Origin: ChocPot-Mid sp043804925
Lineage (GTDB): Bacteria; Bacteroidota; Ignavibacteria; Kapaibacteriales; UBA2268
Assembly (NCBI GenBank): GCA_043804925.1
Contig: JAZDIP010000011.1
Coordinates: forward strand, 1-40,336
DNA: 40,336 nt
Reading direction: 5' to 3'
Position 1 is the stretch's first letter; each line of letters opens with the position of its first letter. Of the stretch, positions 9,135 to 16,552 are shown piece after piece. Under the pieces are notes generated by a model. The model worked only from the letters and a program-made list of their open reading frames with translations, searched no databases and was not told where the DNA came from. A program made the position numbers and the translations under genes.

Positions 9135-9956
9135 TCACCTTGCATCGTGGTATCCCCCATCCACCGTTAATATCTGCGCTGTAATATAATCACTGCATGT
9201 CGCAAAAAAATAGACTGCATCAAAAATGTCTTTGGGATTACCACATCTTTTCATAGGTATTCTATTCAAATCCAATAATGTTTTATCTGTTTCAGACGGT
9301 TCATCGTCAACATAAATTGCTCCGGGACAAACTGTATTAACTGTTATATCTGGAGCAAACTCCCTTGCAAGAGCTTTAGTCAAATGATTTAATCCTGCCT
9401 TTGAAACATTATAGGGAATTCTCTGACTCCATACTTCCAAGCCACCCAGACTTGAAATATTCACAATCTTCGAACCTTTCTTTGCATATTTCCTAAAAAC
9501 CTGAGAAGTTAGAAACGCACCGCGCAAATTTATATTCATAGTATCGTCCCAAATTTCTGAGCTTATATCTTCGAGCTTCATTTTTTCAGGAAATACACCT
9601 GAGTTATTAATAAGAACATCAGGAATACCCAGTTTTTCAACCGTAAAAGTAAAAGCATTTTCAATTTCCTCTTTATTCCTAACATCCACCTTAACAGCAA
9701 TAGCTCTCACTTTATTATCCAAACTATTAATAATCCCGTAATCCTGAATTATCCCCTCTTGAGAAGGGCAGGGGTATGTTCTCTTTAAATCTGTCATCCT
9801 GAGCCAGTCGAACGATAAAATCTCCTCAACAACTCTTTCAGCACCTTCTTTCGATTCATTATAACCAACTGCAATATCCCATCCTGCTTTAGCGAAACTC
9901 AAAGCAAGATGTCGTCCTATCCTTTTTCCGGCACCTGTTATGAAAACCAAAGACAT
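9135..9956 (-). CDS. Short-chain dehydrogenase/reductase with in-frame repeat insertion
   Basis: This is an NAD(P)-dependent SDR oxidoreductase. It shows the glycine-rich cofactor loop TGAGKRIG (7-14), NNSG (117-120), serine at about S169 (NISSLGG), and the catalytic YNVSK with Y182 and K186, then PGAI and a C-terminal DGGYHDAR. The GKRIG loop followed by AVGYNES resembles pteridine or dihydromonapterin reductases (FolM/PTR1-like), but the substrate cannot be fixed from this. Residues about 47-81 (for example SFDWLRMTD and YPCPSQEG) are not part of the SDR fold. They are translated from two dispersed palindromic elements inserted between VVEEI and VRAIAVKVDV. At 273 residues the protein is longer than a typical 240-residue SDR by about that amount. 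ATG 9956 has no obvious ribosome site. The gene is divergent from the GNAT gene at 10420. Confidence 0.88.
   Translation of the reverse strand: MSLVFITGAGKRIGRHLALSFAKAGWDIAVGYNESKEGAERVVEEILSFDWLRMTDLKRTYPCPSQEGIIQDYGIINSLDNKVRAIAVKVDVRNKEEIENAFTFTVEKLGIPDVLINNSGVFPEKMKLEDISSEIWDDTMNINLRGAFLTSQVFRKYAKKGSKIVNISSLGGLEVWSQRIPYNVSKAGLNHLTKALAREFAPDITVNTVCPGAIYVDDEPSETDKTLLDLNRIPMKRCGNPKDIFDAVYFFATCSDYITAQILTVDGGYHDAR
9751..9825. repeat. Two dispersed palindromic elements inside the SDR gene
   Basis: ATCCCCTCTTGAGAAGGG followed by CAGGGG (9751-9776) is a CCCCTC/GAGGGG-type hairpin element. Fifteen bases on, GTCATCCTGAGCCAGTCGAA (from 9793) is a variant of the GTCATCCTGAGC...GTCGAA element. Both are translated in frame in the SDR gene. 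Confidence 0.7.
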
Positions 9957-10019
9957 AAAATCACAAATTAATTTATATAAATAAGCAAATTACTTTATAA
10001 TTAAGAAAATACCAAAATA

Positions 10020-10064
10020 GTTTAATGAGTTTAATGAGTTTAATGAGTTTCATAAGTTTAATAA
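10020..10064. repeat. Nonamer array, five units
   Basis: GTTTAATGA occurs three times in tandem (10020-10046), followed by GTTTCATAA and GTTTAATAA. It is the same period and nearly the same unit as the arrays at 5993 and 34335. Confidence 0.7.
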
Positions 10065-10086
10065 AGTTGAAATTTTTTAGTAACTA

Positions 10087-10106
10087 TATGTTTTGCGTCA
10101 AACATA
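10087..10106. promoter_or_regulatory. Perfect hairpin / possible operator
   Basis: TATGTTT (10087-10093) and AAACATA (10100-10106) are a perfect seven-base inverted repeat with a six-base GC-containing spacer (TGCGTC). It lies between divergent genes, where a regulator site would be expected. No T-run follows, so a terminator is less likely. Function is inferred only from position. Confidence 0.3.
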
Positions 10107-10419
10107 AATGCCACTTTAACAAGAAAGGATTAGGGGAAGTATAAAACATAAGTCAAACAAGACAGTCAAAAAAAATACTAAAAAAAGATACTGAAATATT
10201 AACAACCTGTAATATTTTTCAAAAAAAACACGGTTGAACGGCATCTATCATCATTTCTTCTAAATTTGCATCAAATAAAATTTTAAAACTTTACAATGAT
10301 ACCGGCTTCAAATCGTTTAAAATTTAACAACTGAAGGAATACAGGTTAATACAAAACAAAAAGGAATTCAAAAAAAGATTATTTATTTTTAATTTTTATT
10401 ACAGTAAAAGGAGAAATTT

Positions 10420-10869
10420 ATGCTAATGATTTATAAAATTAATTCAGATGAAGATTTAAAAAAGCACAGCTTAGACAGGGATAAATTCGTAGATTTTTTA
10501 TATAAACATCTTGACAAATTTGGTGACTCAAAAGAAGACATAAACAGATGTATAGATTATTCTTTTTCAAAAGCAGAAGGAAAGGGCGGCTTTTCAGTCG
10601 TCGCTTTTGATGAGGATAAGTTCATCGGAGCTTTGGTTATGAATAAAACAGGAATGGGTGGTTATATACCGGAAAATGTATTAGTATACGTTGCCGTACA
10701 TCCTGGTGAACGTGGCAAAGGATTTGGAAGAAAAATAGTTGAGCAGGCACATGAGTGGGTGGATGGTAGTGTAAAACTTCATGTCGAATATGACAATCCG
10801 GCAAAAAGATTATACGAGAGGATTGGTTATACAAACAAATATGCTGAAATGCGTTTTCTAAAAAAATAA
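10420..10869 (+). CDS. GNAT-family N-acetyltransferase
   Basis: This is a predicted acetyl-CoA-dependent N-acetyltransferase of 149 residues. Motif A, with the pyrophosphate-binding loop RGKGFG (98-103) inside VAVHPGERGKGFGRKIVEQA, is clear. So is the motif B-like segment (NPAKRLYERIGYTNK) near the C-terminus. The start at ATG 10420 has AAAAGGAG six bases upstream; ATG 10426 is an in-frame alternative. The racemase-like gene begins 10 bp after its stop on the same strand, so the pair is almost certainly one operon. The acceptor is unknown. Context suggests an amino acid or its derivative, possibly a D-amino acid made or handled by the neighbour, but that is inference. Confidence 0.85.
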   Translation: MLMIYKINSDEDLKKHSLDRDKFVDFLYKHLDKFGDSKEDINRCIDYSFSKAEGKGGFSVVAFDEDKFIGALVMNKTGMGGYIPENVLVYVAVHPGERGKGFGRKIVEQAHEWVDGSVKLHVEYDNPAKRLYERIGYTNKYAEMRFLKK

Positions 10870-10879
10870 GGCAAAATAA

Positions 10880-11977
10880 ATGGCTGAATTGGTAATTAAA
10901 ACTAATAGGATATTACAGAACATTAAAAAAATCAGTGACTATCTTATGAAAAATGATGTTAAGTGGACGCTAATTGTAAAATTGCTTAGTGGTAATAAAC
11001 AAATCCTCGAAAAGTTCCTTTACGATAACGAAATGAAAAAACTTCATTCTATTGGTGATTCAAGGATTTCTAATCTCAAAGTAATAAAAAAAATAAGACC
11101 TGACATCATAACAATGTATATCAAACCTCCATCTATTGAAACAGCTAAATCAATAGTACAATTTGCCGATATTTCTTTTAATACTTCCTTTGAAACCATT
11201 AAAGCCCTGAACAACGAAGCTGCAAGACAAGGCAAACAACACAGAATTGTTATTATGATTGAACTTGGCGAGTTAAGAGAAGGTATAATGAGAGAAAACG
11301 TAGTTGATTTTTATAAAAAGGTTTTTGAACTGGAAAACATTAAGACTGTTGGTATCGGCTCAAATTTGGGTTGTATGTATGGTGTTGAACCAACTTATGA
11401 TAAATTAGTTCAGCTTTCACTATACAAACGAATTATTGAAGCAATGTTTAACCAAAAATTGGAAATTATATCCGGTGGAAGTTCCATCACACTACCTTTA
11501 ATCGGAAAAAATAAACTTCCAAAATCTGTTAATCACTTCAGAATTGGTGAGGCAGCTTTTTTGGGTACTTCACCGCTGACAGGAAAGAAGTTTAGGGATT
11601 TATCAACTGATGTATTTGAATACAAAGCAAACATTATTGAGTTAGAAGAAAAAGAAAATGTCCCTGACGGAAATCTTGGAGAAGGTAATGTTGGGCATAC
11701 TGCAGAAATTGAACAAGGAACTGACAATACTAGGAGCTATAAAGCCATCGTTGATTTTGGTGTCCTCGATGTGGATGCCAATGAACTTGCACCCAAAATA
11801 AATGATATAAAATTTGTAGGTACTACATCCGATTTATCCGTTTACGATCTTGGGATAAATGCAAAATCAAATAAACAACTCAAATTCAAAGTAGGTGATA
11901 AATTATCATTTAAACCTACGTATATGGGTGTTGCAAGACTAATGCATTCGAAGTTTGTTGACAAAAAAATCGAATAG
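10880..11977 (+). CDS. PLP-dependent alanine/ornithine racemase-family enzyme
   Basis: This is a fold-type III pyridoxal-phosphate protein with an alanine-racemase-like N-terminal barrel. It most resembles the ornithine racemase branch: K34 (LIVKLLSG) is the expected PLP lysine, followed by DSRISNLKVIKKIRPD, ADISFNTSFETIKAL and MIELGELREGI, a sequence typical of that branch. GGSSITLPLI and FRIGEAAFLG form the phosphate-binding and C-terminal parts. Length (365) fits the family. It follows the GNAT gene by 10 bp, so an operon handling an amino acid (racemisation plus acetylation) is plausible. The substrate cannot be set from sequence alone; alanine, ornithine or another basic amino acid are the candidates. 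Confidence 0.82.
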   Translation: MAELVIKTNRILQNIKKISDYLMKNDVKWTLIVKLLSGNKQILEKFLYDNEMKKLHSIGDSRISNLKVIKKIRPDIITMYIKPPSIETAKSIVQFADISFNTSFETIKALNNEAARQGKQHRIVIMIELGELREGIMRENVVDFYKKVFELENIKTVGIGSNLGCMYGVEPTYDKLVQLSLYKRIIEAMFNQKLEIISGGSSITLPLIGKNKLPKSVNHFRIGEAAFLGTSPLTGKKFRDLSTDVFEYKANIIELEEKENVPDGNLGEGNVGHTAEIEQGTDNTRSYKAIVDFGVLDVDANELAPKINDIKFVGTTSDLSVYDLGINAKSNKQLKFKVGDKLSFKPTYMGVARLMHSKFVDKKIE

Positions 11978-12048
11978 GTTTATTTTATAAAATACAAAAT
12001 CATATCTTGTGATATATTATACACTTAGACGTCCCGATTTTTCCGGTT

Positions 12049-12079
12049 TGAACAGTTTTCTTTGTTCATCTAATTTCTT
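12049..12079 (+). terminator. Possible terminator after the racemase gene
   Basis: TGAACA (12049-12054) and TGTTCA (12063-12068) form a perfect six-base stem with an eight-base loop. A T-rich stretch follows (ATCTAATTTCTTTTTTG). It lies 72 bp after the racemase stop. The stem is short, so confidence is moderate. Confidence 0.35.
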
Positions 12080-12178
12080 TTTTGTAAATTTATTATGGGT
12101 ATATATACATTGATGAAAATAAAGGTAAATGATATATATATGCTGTAAATATTATTAAGTAAGTAATTTTAACTATCA

Positions 12179-12220
12179 TAAATTTTCTTAAAATATTTGA
12201 AAGGTCTCTATATGAAAACT
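12179..12220 (+). repeat. 42-bp segment identical to 16876-16917 (RBS and start of propeller genes)
   Basis: The bases from TAAATTTTCTTAAAA through the ribosome site AAAGG and ATGAAAACT are identical to those at 16876-16917. Coding sequence downstream has diverged at many synonymous sites, so the identity marks recent conversion or strong constraint on the leader. Confidence 0.8.
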
Positions 12221-13339
12221 TCAAAATTCTTTTTCTTAATTACTTTCCTGCTCGCCATCTCTGGGATGGAGCAGACGAAAGCACAAGAAACACAGCCGGA
12301 TACCGTATGGGTTAGGTGGACACATGATATTTCACGTTTGGAATTTTCAAATGATGATAGTAAAATTCTAACTGTCGGTAGCGGAGGTATTATTATTTTC
12401 GATACACAAACAGGGACACAACTAAAACAGCTGAGTGGAAAGGGTTGGTATAGTCCTGATGGCTCGATGATTATCGCTTTGCAAGATACAAATGTTATTG
12501 TTTATAATGCAGAAACGTATGAAGTAATAAATACTATACCTTTAACATTTAAAGGCACTTATGATGTTACCTTATCTCCTGATGGTAAAACATTAATCGC
12601 AGCAGGATTAAATGTTTTAAGGTTTATTGACTTTCAAACGGGATCATTATTATATACAATGAACAAATTTGGCGATGAAACGAGACAAATAGAAATAACA
12701 TCTTATCTCTTTACAAAAGACAGCCAGTATTTAATATTAGCACTATGGGACCCAGTAAAAGGTGAGTATGGTTCAATGATGTATATAAACACAAAAACAT
12801 ATTTAATGGATTACAAATATAATAAGAAAGTAGGCGGCTTGCGAATCAGTGATAATAGTGATATGTTAGTATTTAAATCTTACGAAGAACCCGGCAAAGC
12901 TGTCTCAATTATGAACACACAAACCCATGAAATTATTAATTCTATTCCGGGGAATGCAGGAGATGTTTCTTCAATGTCTATTTCTCCAGATGGCCAATAT
13001 TTAGCTATTTCTTCACTTGATTATAAAACGAAAATTTATCGAATTGCTGATTTTTCAATTTATAAAATATTTTCTCCAGGGAGAACTTTTCGTTCTTTAG
13101 ATATATCAAATTATAAATTATTTTTTCTTTTTAGCGGTGATTTCTTGTATGATTTTGTTTTTAAATTTATCGAGGATAAAATTTCATTAAAAAAATTATT
13201 AGATTTAACAAAAGGATATTATTCAGAAGATAATCATATATTAAACATATTTTCAAATTTATTTTGGAATTTTTCAAAAAATATGCCTAAATTAGAAGAG
13301 GCTAATTTAAATACTTATTATGGACAAAATTATGGATAA
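12212..13339 (+). CDS. Secreted beta-propeller (WD40-like) protein, C-terminus replaced
   Basis: This is an exported protein with WD40-like blade repeats (RLEFSNDDSKILTVGSGG, VTLSPDGKTLIAAG, MSISPDGQYLAISS). ATG 12212 is chosen over the upstream TTG 12197: AAAGG lies seven bases before it, and a signal peptide starts there (MKTSKFFFLITFLLAISG). It is a paralogue of the gene at 16909, but homology ends at about 13165. The last 55 or so residues (from about IEDKISLKK) are unrelated, and the T9SS sorting domain present in the paralogue is missing. The stop overlaps the start of the isochorismatase gene by 20 bp. The gene therefore looks like a chimera made when the downstream cargo arrived. If exported, it would probably not be recognised by the T9SS. 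Function is unknown. Confidence 0.75.
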   Translation: MKTSKFFFLITFLLAISGMEQTKAQETQPDTVWVRWTHDISRLEFSNDDSKILTVGSGGIIIFDTQTGTQLKQLSGKGWYSPDGSMIIALQDTNVIVYNAETYEVINTIPLTFKGTYDVTLSPDGKTLIAAGLNVLRFIDFQTGSLLYTMNKFGDETRQIEITSYLFTKDSQYLILALWDPVKGEYGSMMYINTKTYLMDYKYNKKVGGLRISDNSDMLVFKSYEEPGKAVSIMNTQTHEIINSIPGNAGDVSSMSISPDGQYLAISSLDYKTKIYRIADFSIYKIFSPGRTFRSLDISNYKLFFLFSGDFLYDFVFKFIEDKISLKKLLDLTKGYYSEDNHILNIFSNLFWNFSKNMPKLEEANLNTYYGQNYG

Positions 13340-14063
13340 TGATGGACCTAATTTAATTAATTCTATGATTTCTTTTGATGACAAAACCAAAGAAAAATTA
13401 GTAAAAAAAAGATGGGATTTAGCATTAATTGGTGCTAATAATGCACAAAGGCCAATCCCTATTCTTAAAGAAATTGATTGTAGTAAAACAGCCCTATGTA
13501 TAATTGATATGCAGTTGTGTTTTTTAGAGGAAAATGCTGCTGTAGAAGTTCCTGAAGGAAGAAAAATAATTCCCAATATTAATTTAATTTCTAATGAATT
13601 AAGAGATAAAGGGGGAATTGTAATATTTTTTAAATATATCATTGATGATAACCCTGGATTAACCGAACTCTTTGAAGGACATTCTTATTTAGGTCATGAT
13701 CGTTTATCACCAGTGGACGTATTAAAAATAGGACATCCTCAATTTTCTTTACATCCAGATCTTCATGTTAATGAAAACGACCAAATATTTACTAAAAATA
13801 GATTTTCTGCTGTCCATGGCTCTAATCTTGTTAATTATTTACATGAAAATAATATTGAGAATGTTATTATTACTGGTGTTACTACTGATGTTTGTGCCGG
13901 AAATACTGCTGAATGTTTAATGCAGAAGGATTTTCATGTAGTCATGGTATGGGATGGTACTGCTGCATTAGATAATTTGGAACATAATATTTTCTTAGCA
14001 AAATTTTTTGGATTGTATGGAGATGTTATGCCAACAGCAGAGGTTTTATCAAGATTGAAATAA
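13320..14063 (+). CDS. Isochorismatase-family (cysteine hydrolase) protein
   Basis: This is a cytoplasmic hydrolase of the isochorismatase/nicotinamidase superfamily. The catalytic triad is visible: D63 (CIIDMQ), K159 (FTKNRFSA) and C192 (TTDVCAGNTA), the last preceded by the cis-peptide-type GVTTDV. The C-terminal segment (VVMVWDGTAAL) is also typical. The substrate could be an amide, carbamoyl or vinyl ether compound; the sequence does not decide. The first 50 residues before the core are longer than usual. ATG 13320 overlaps the propeller gene by 20 bp and suggests coupling, but ATG 13332 is possible and the ribosome site is weak. It is the first intact gene of the cargo between the two propeller paralogues. 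Confidence 0.85.
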   Translation: MDKIMDNDGPNLINSMISFDDKTKEKLVKKRWDLALIGANNAQRPIPILKEIDCSKTALCIIDMQLCFLEENAAVEVPEGRKIIPNINLISNELRDKGGIVIFFKYIIDDNPGLTELFEGHSYLGHDRLSPVDVLKIGHPQFSLHPDLHVNENDQIFTKNRFSAVHGSNLVNYLHENNIENVIITGVTTDVCAGNTAECLMQKDFHVVMVWDGTAALDNLEHNIFLAKFFGLYGDVMPTAEVLSRLK

Positions 14064-14149
14064 TATATTTATTAAATTTTATGCTTATTATTCTTTGATG
14101 TTTATAATATTATTATGTAAAAACATTAAATTAATTTGAGTTCACAGCT

Positions 14150-15226
14150 ATGAGGATATTGAATAATCTAACAAAAAACAATCATTTTAATAGGTTGAAG
14201 CAACTTTTTTTACAGTCTGATGAAGTCTGTTTAGCTTCGCCATTTTTAATGCCCGATTTTAGTTCTTTATTTATTTCTTTGCCAAATCTTAAATTAAAGA
14301 AATTATCAATCTTAACAAAATTTGAATCTTATTCTCCTAATCAAATAAGAATTATAAATTCTTTGATTTCTCTTAGAAACAATTTAAAGATTTGCTCAGC
14401 TAAATCCACCTTAAATATATTCATCAATAATTATCTACATGGTAAAATATATTTTTTCAAAAAATCGCAAAATTTCATTTCTGCAATTATTACTTCAGCA
14501 AATTTTACTAACTCAGGTTTAACAATAAATCACGAATGGGGAGTAGAATTATTAAACCCAAAATTAATAACTAATTTGTATAATGAAGTTTTTACAAATC
14601 CTTCTGTGAAAGAACTGTCAACAAATAATTTATTGATGCTAAAATCAAAAGTAGATGAATTCAACGATTCCGGAAAACAAATTAGGAATCATAAAATTGA
14701 TTTAGATTTAAATGATTATTTAAAAGATAAGGAAAAATTTGTATGCCTTAATGGGAAAGTAAATTATTGGTTAAAACCTATTGGTGTTTCTGGTCATCCA
14801 ATTTCTAATATTGCTGTTAAAATTGAAGAAAAATTAGGTTTCTCAAAAATACGTCCAAGTGGAATTAAAATCAATGATATATTAATTGTGTATGCCGTTG
14901 GTTTAAGAAAGATATTATCTGTTTTTAAATCAGTTTCAGTACCATTCAAAGCTACAAATCAGCAGAAAAAAGTTGATCCTGATAAAATACGATGGCCTTG
15001 GTCTATACTTGCAAATAATATCACACCAGATTTTAGCAGAAGTTGGTGGAATAACAATTTATTAATAACTGAATTAGCTGATAATTTTTCTATAAAATAT
15101 CCTAAAATACCATTAACGTATGTTGGAGGTAAAAATATTAATGCTTTAAATTATGGACATGATAAAATCAAATTGAATAAAGATTTCGCTGAATTTATTA
15201 TTGGTAAAATCCAAGATATTTCTTAA
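14150..15226 (+). CDS. Predicted PLD-family nuclease fused to an EVE/PUA-like domain
   Basis: A two-domain protein. Residues 1-150 form a phospholipase-D-superfamily domain with one HKD-type motif. H97 and K99 (LHGKIYFF) and S116 and N118 (TSANFTNSG) are present, followed by NHEWGVEL with E129, as in the DNA-cutting branch (BfiI/NgoFVII-like), which works as a dimer. Residues about 203-310 read as an EVE/PUA-superfamily fold: NYWLKPIG, then GIKINDILIVYAVGLRKI, SVPF, and RWPWSILANNITPDFS. EVE-like domains bind modified bases, so the most economical reading is a modification-dependent (type IV-like) restriction enzyme or other defence nuclease. ATG 14150 has no clear ribosome site. It lies between the isochorismatase-like gene (86 bp) and the inverted-repeat element before the replication-relaxation gene. 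The PLD call is firm. The EVE call is by motif pattern only. Confidence 0.72.
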   Translation: MRILNNLTKNNHFNRLKQLFLQSDEVCLASPFLMPDFSSLFISLPNLKLKKLSILTKFESYSPNQIRIINSLISLRNNLKICSAKSTLNIFINNYLHGKIYFFKKSQNFISAIITSANFTNSGLTINHEWGVELLNPKLITNLYNEVFTNPSVKELSTNNLLMLKSKVDEFNDSGKQIRNHKIDLDLNDYLKDKEKFVCLNGKVNYWLKPIGVSGHPISNIAVKIEEKLGFSKIRPSGIKINDILIVYAVGLRKILSVFKSVSVPFKATNQQKKVDPDKIRWPWSILANNITPDFSRSWWNNNLLITELADNFSIKYPKIPLTYVGGKNINALNYGHDKIKLNKDFAEFIIGKIQDIS

Positions 15227-15491
15227 TATATTTTTTGTTATAATAATTTGTTGATATTAGAATTATTTACTAATTCATCAATTGGTCAAATCCCCATTTT
15301 CTAAAAAAAGCTGATTTATCATAGTGTGCATATCATTGTCTCGTTTGGCATTGGTGGAGAACCACACTTGCCAAACAGGACAGCATTACCGCTTTATTCC
15401 ACTACTATAGAGACCGTTTCATAAAAACGCTAATGCTGTCCTGTGGACAAAATATGCACATAATAATATAATAAGAATAAAAAATAAAATA
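15227..15491. other. Intergenic region holding nested inverted repeats
   Basis: A 265-bp spacer with no coding sequence. Its right half is occupied by the nested palindromes at 15325-15460. The left part is AT-rich without a feature I can name. Confidence 0.6.
15325..15460. repeat. Nested inverted-repeat element (candidate oriT, origin or MITE)
   Basis: Three inverted repeats are arranged together. TGTGCATAT (15325-15333) pairs with ATATGCACA (15452-15460), and a further TTGTC/GACAA match extends it across a bulge. GTTTGGCA (15343-15350) pairs with TGCCAAAC (15369-15376), with a small GTGG/CCAC hairpin inside. ACAGGACAGCATTA (15375-15388) pairs perfectly with TAATGCTGTCCTGT (15431-15444). 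The 136-bp unit sits just before a replication-relaxation-like gene. It could be a nicking or replication origin, an attachment structure, or a MITE-like element. No target-site duplication was seen. Confidence 0.6.
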
Positions 15492-16295
15492 ATGGAAAAA
15501 CACAAGACCATCCTCAATCAAATGCTTGATCTCGGAGGATTAGCCACCAAGAATAACTTCTATTCACCGCATGCTAAAACCATCTTGGGTGCTTTGGTGC
15601 ATACTCGTAAAGCTTTTGATGAATTGGAGAAATTAAAACTGATACAACCTTTGTCAACCATAACCAAGGTTAGAAATCTAAGTCAAGAACAATTTTTTGC
15701 CATTACACGGATGGGGGCTAAGTATGTTGACAGGACACCGGAGCATGTTTGGAGAGGAGGACCAAAAAGTCCCTACAATATTATGCATGAAAGCATGGTA
15801 AGAGATGTGGCTTTGTCTTTTTTAAGGAATTATCCTGATTATATTTTTGAAATAAAATATAATGAGAGATATTCTACATTGAGACCGGATCTAGTTGTAA
15901 GAATGACACATAAATTATCTATGAAACAACATATATTTTTAGTTGAAGTAGAAAGAAAGAAAACCGTTGACAGGATAGTAAAAGAGAAACTGCAAAAGTA
16001 TGAAAAGATATTGTCTGATTTTAATTTCAAAAATCATAATCTTAATGCTCCGGTCAAAGTATTAATAGTCTACTCTAATCATGATTACAATTGTTTTTGG
16101 AGACCACAGGAGTACGAAAATAATGTTTTAAAGAAGGAAATTGAAAAACTTCATAAACAATTGATACATCTTGCTTGGCTAGCTCGAAATCTGCCTGATA
16201 ATCGCTATCGCTTTTTAGCTTTTCAATATTTTTATAGACTAAACCAAGCTATTTGGTTAACTCCTCATGGTAAGAGGATAGATTTGTTATCATAG
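15492..16295 (+). CDS. Replication-relaxation-like protein (wHTH plus PD-(D/E)XK-like core)
   Basis: A 267-residue protein resembling the replication-relaxation family found on plasmids and integrative elements. The N-terminal 90 residues look like a winged helix (LGGLATKNNFYSP, KAFDELEKLKLIQPL, ITRMGAKYVD). The core has HESMVRDVALSFLRNYP, then RPDLVV (131-136) and FLVEVERKKT (149-158), then KLQKYEKIL. The RPD and E-x-E pattern (D133, E152, E154) fits a PD-(D/E)XK-type metal site. Members are thought to aid plasmid replication or relaxation; the exact activity is not established. No relaxase, replicase or integrase is nearby. The adjacent upstream inverted repeats are the likely site of action (inference). 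ATG 15492 is preceded only by A-rich sequence. Confidence 0.65.
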   Translation: MEKHKTILNQMLDLGGLATKNNFYSPHAKTILGALVHTRKAFDELEKLKLIQPLSTITKVRNLSQEQFFAITRMGAKYVDRTPEHVWRGGPKSPYNIMHESMVRDVALSFLRNYPDYIFEIKYNERYSTLRPDLVVRMTHKLSMKQHIFLVEVERKKTVDRIVKEKLQKYEKILSDFNFKNHNLNAPVKVLIVYSNHDYNCFWRPQEYENNVLKKEIEKLHKQLIHLAWLARNLPDNRYRFLAFQYFYRLNQAIWLTPHGKRIDLLS

Positions 16296-16413
16296 TGTAG
16301 AGTGTATTTATTTATGTTTTTTATTATTTAAAATTACTATTGACTTCTTTTTCAATGATACTATAATTACTCATAACGTTCTTTTGTGATTTTTAGAAAA
16401 TCAAGCTCGTGGG

Positions 16414-16529
16414 AATTGCAAGACGAATTTCAAAAGGTTCTTTTTTGAACTATTGAAATGTCAAGTCGATTATGCTATGTCAATCCTCTTTGGAAGAATT
16501 CTATCAGAGGGACTTGACTTGATGCAATT
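16414..16529. ncRNA. Candidate structured RNA or folded DNA element (three-way junction)
   Basis: AATTGCA (16414-16420) pairs with TGCAATT (16523-16529) and encloses two hairpins. The first is 16427-16459, with ATTTCAA/TTGAAAT and GTTC/GAAC around a T6 loop. The second is 16460-16518, with GTCAAGTC/GACTTGAC, CCTCT/AGAGG and an asymmetric bulge. An intrinsic terminator starts 24 bases later. This is the layout of a small RNA, though a DNA-level site is equally possible. It does not match a family I recognise. Confidence 0.4.
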
Positions 16530-16552
16530 TATACTTGATATTTTCTAAACAA

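Larger units (their letters stand above)
9957..10419. other. Intergenic region between divergent SDR and GNAT genes
   Basis: This is a 463-bp AT-rich divergent spacer. It contains the nonamer array at 10020-10064, a perfect hairpin at 10087-10106 and the 20-bp repeat at 10205-10224 (all listed separately), and the GNAT ribosome site AAAAGGAG at 10406-10413. I see no coding sequence. No promoter could be fixed with confidence. Confidence 0.6.

Noticed and set aside
15343..15376. Integron attC-like site (GTTTGGC...GCCAAAC)
   Set aside because: The arms do not fit the RYYYAAC/GTTRRRY core, and no integron integrase is present.
15325..15460. Complete insertion sequence
   Set aside because: No transposase lies between or near the arms, and no target duplication was seen at the ends.
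16414..16529. Retron-type RNA
   Set aside because: No reverse transcriptase gene is in the window.
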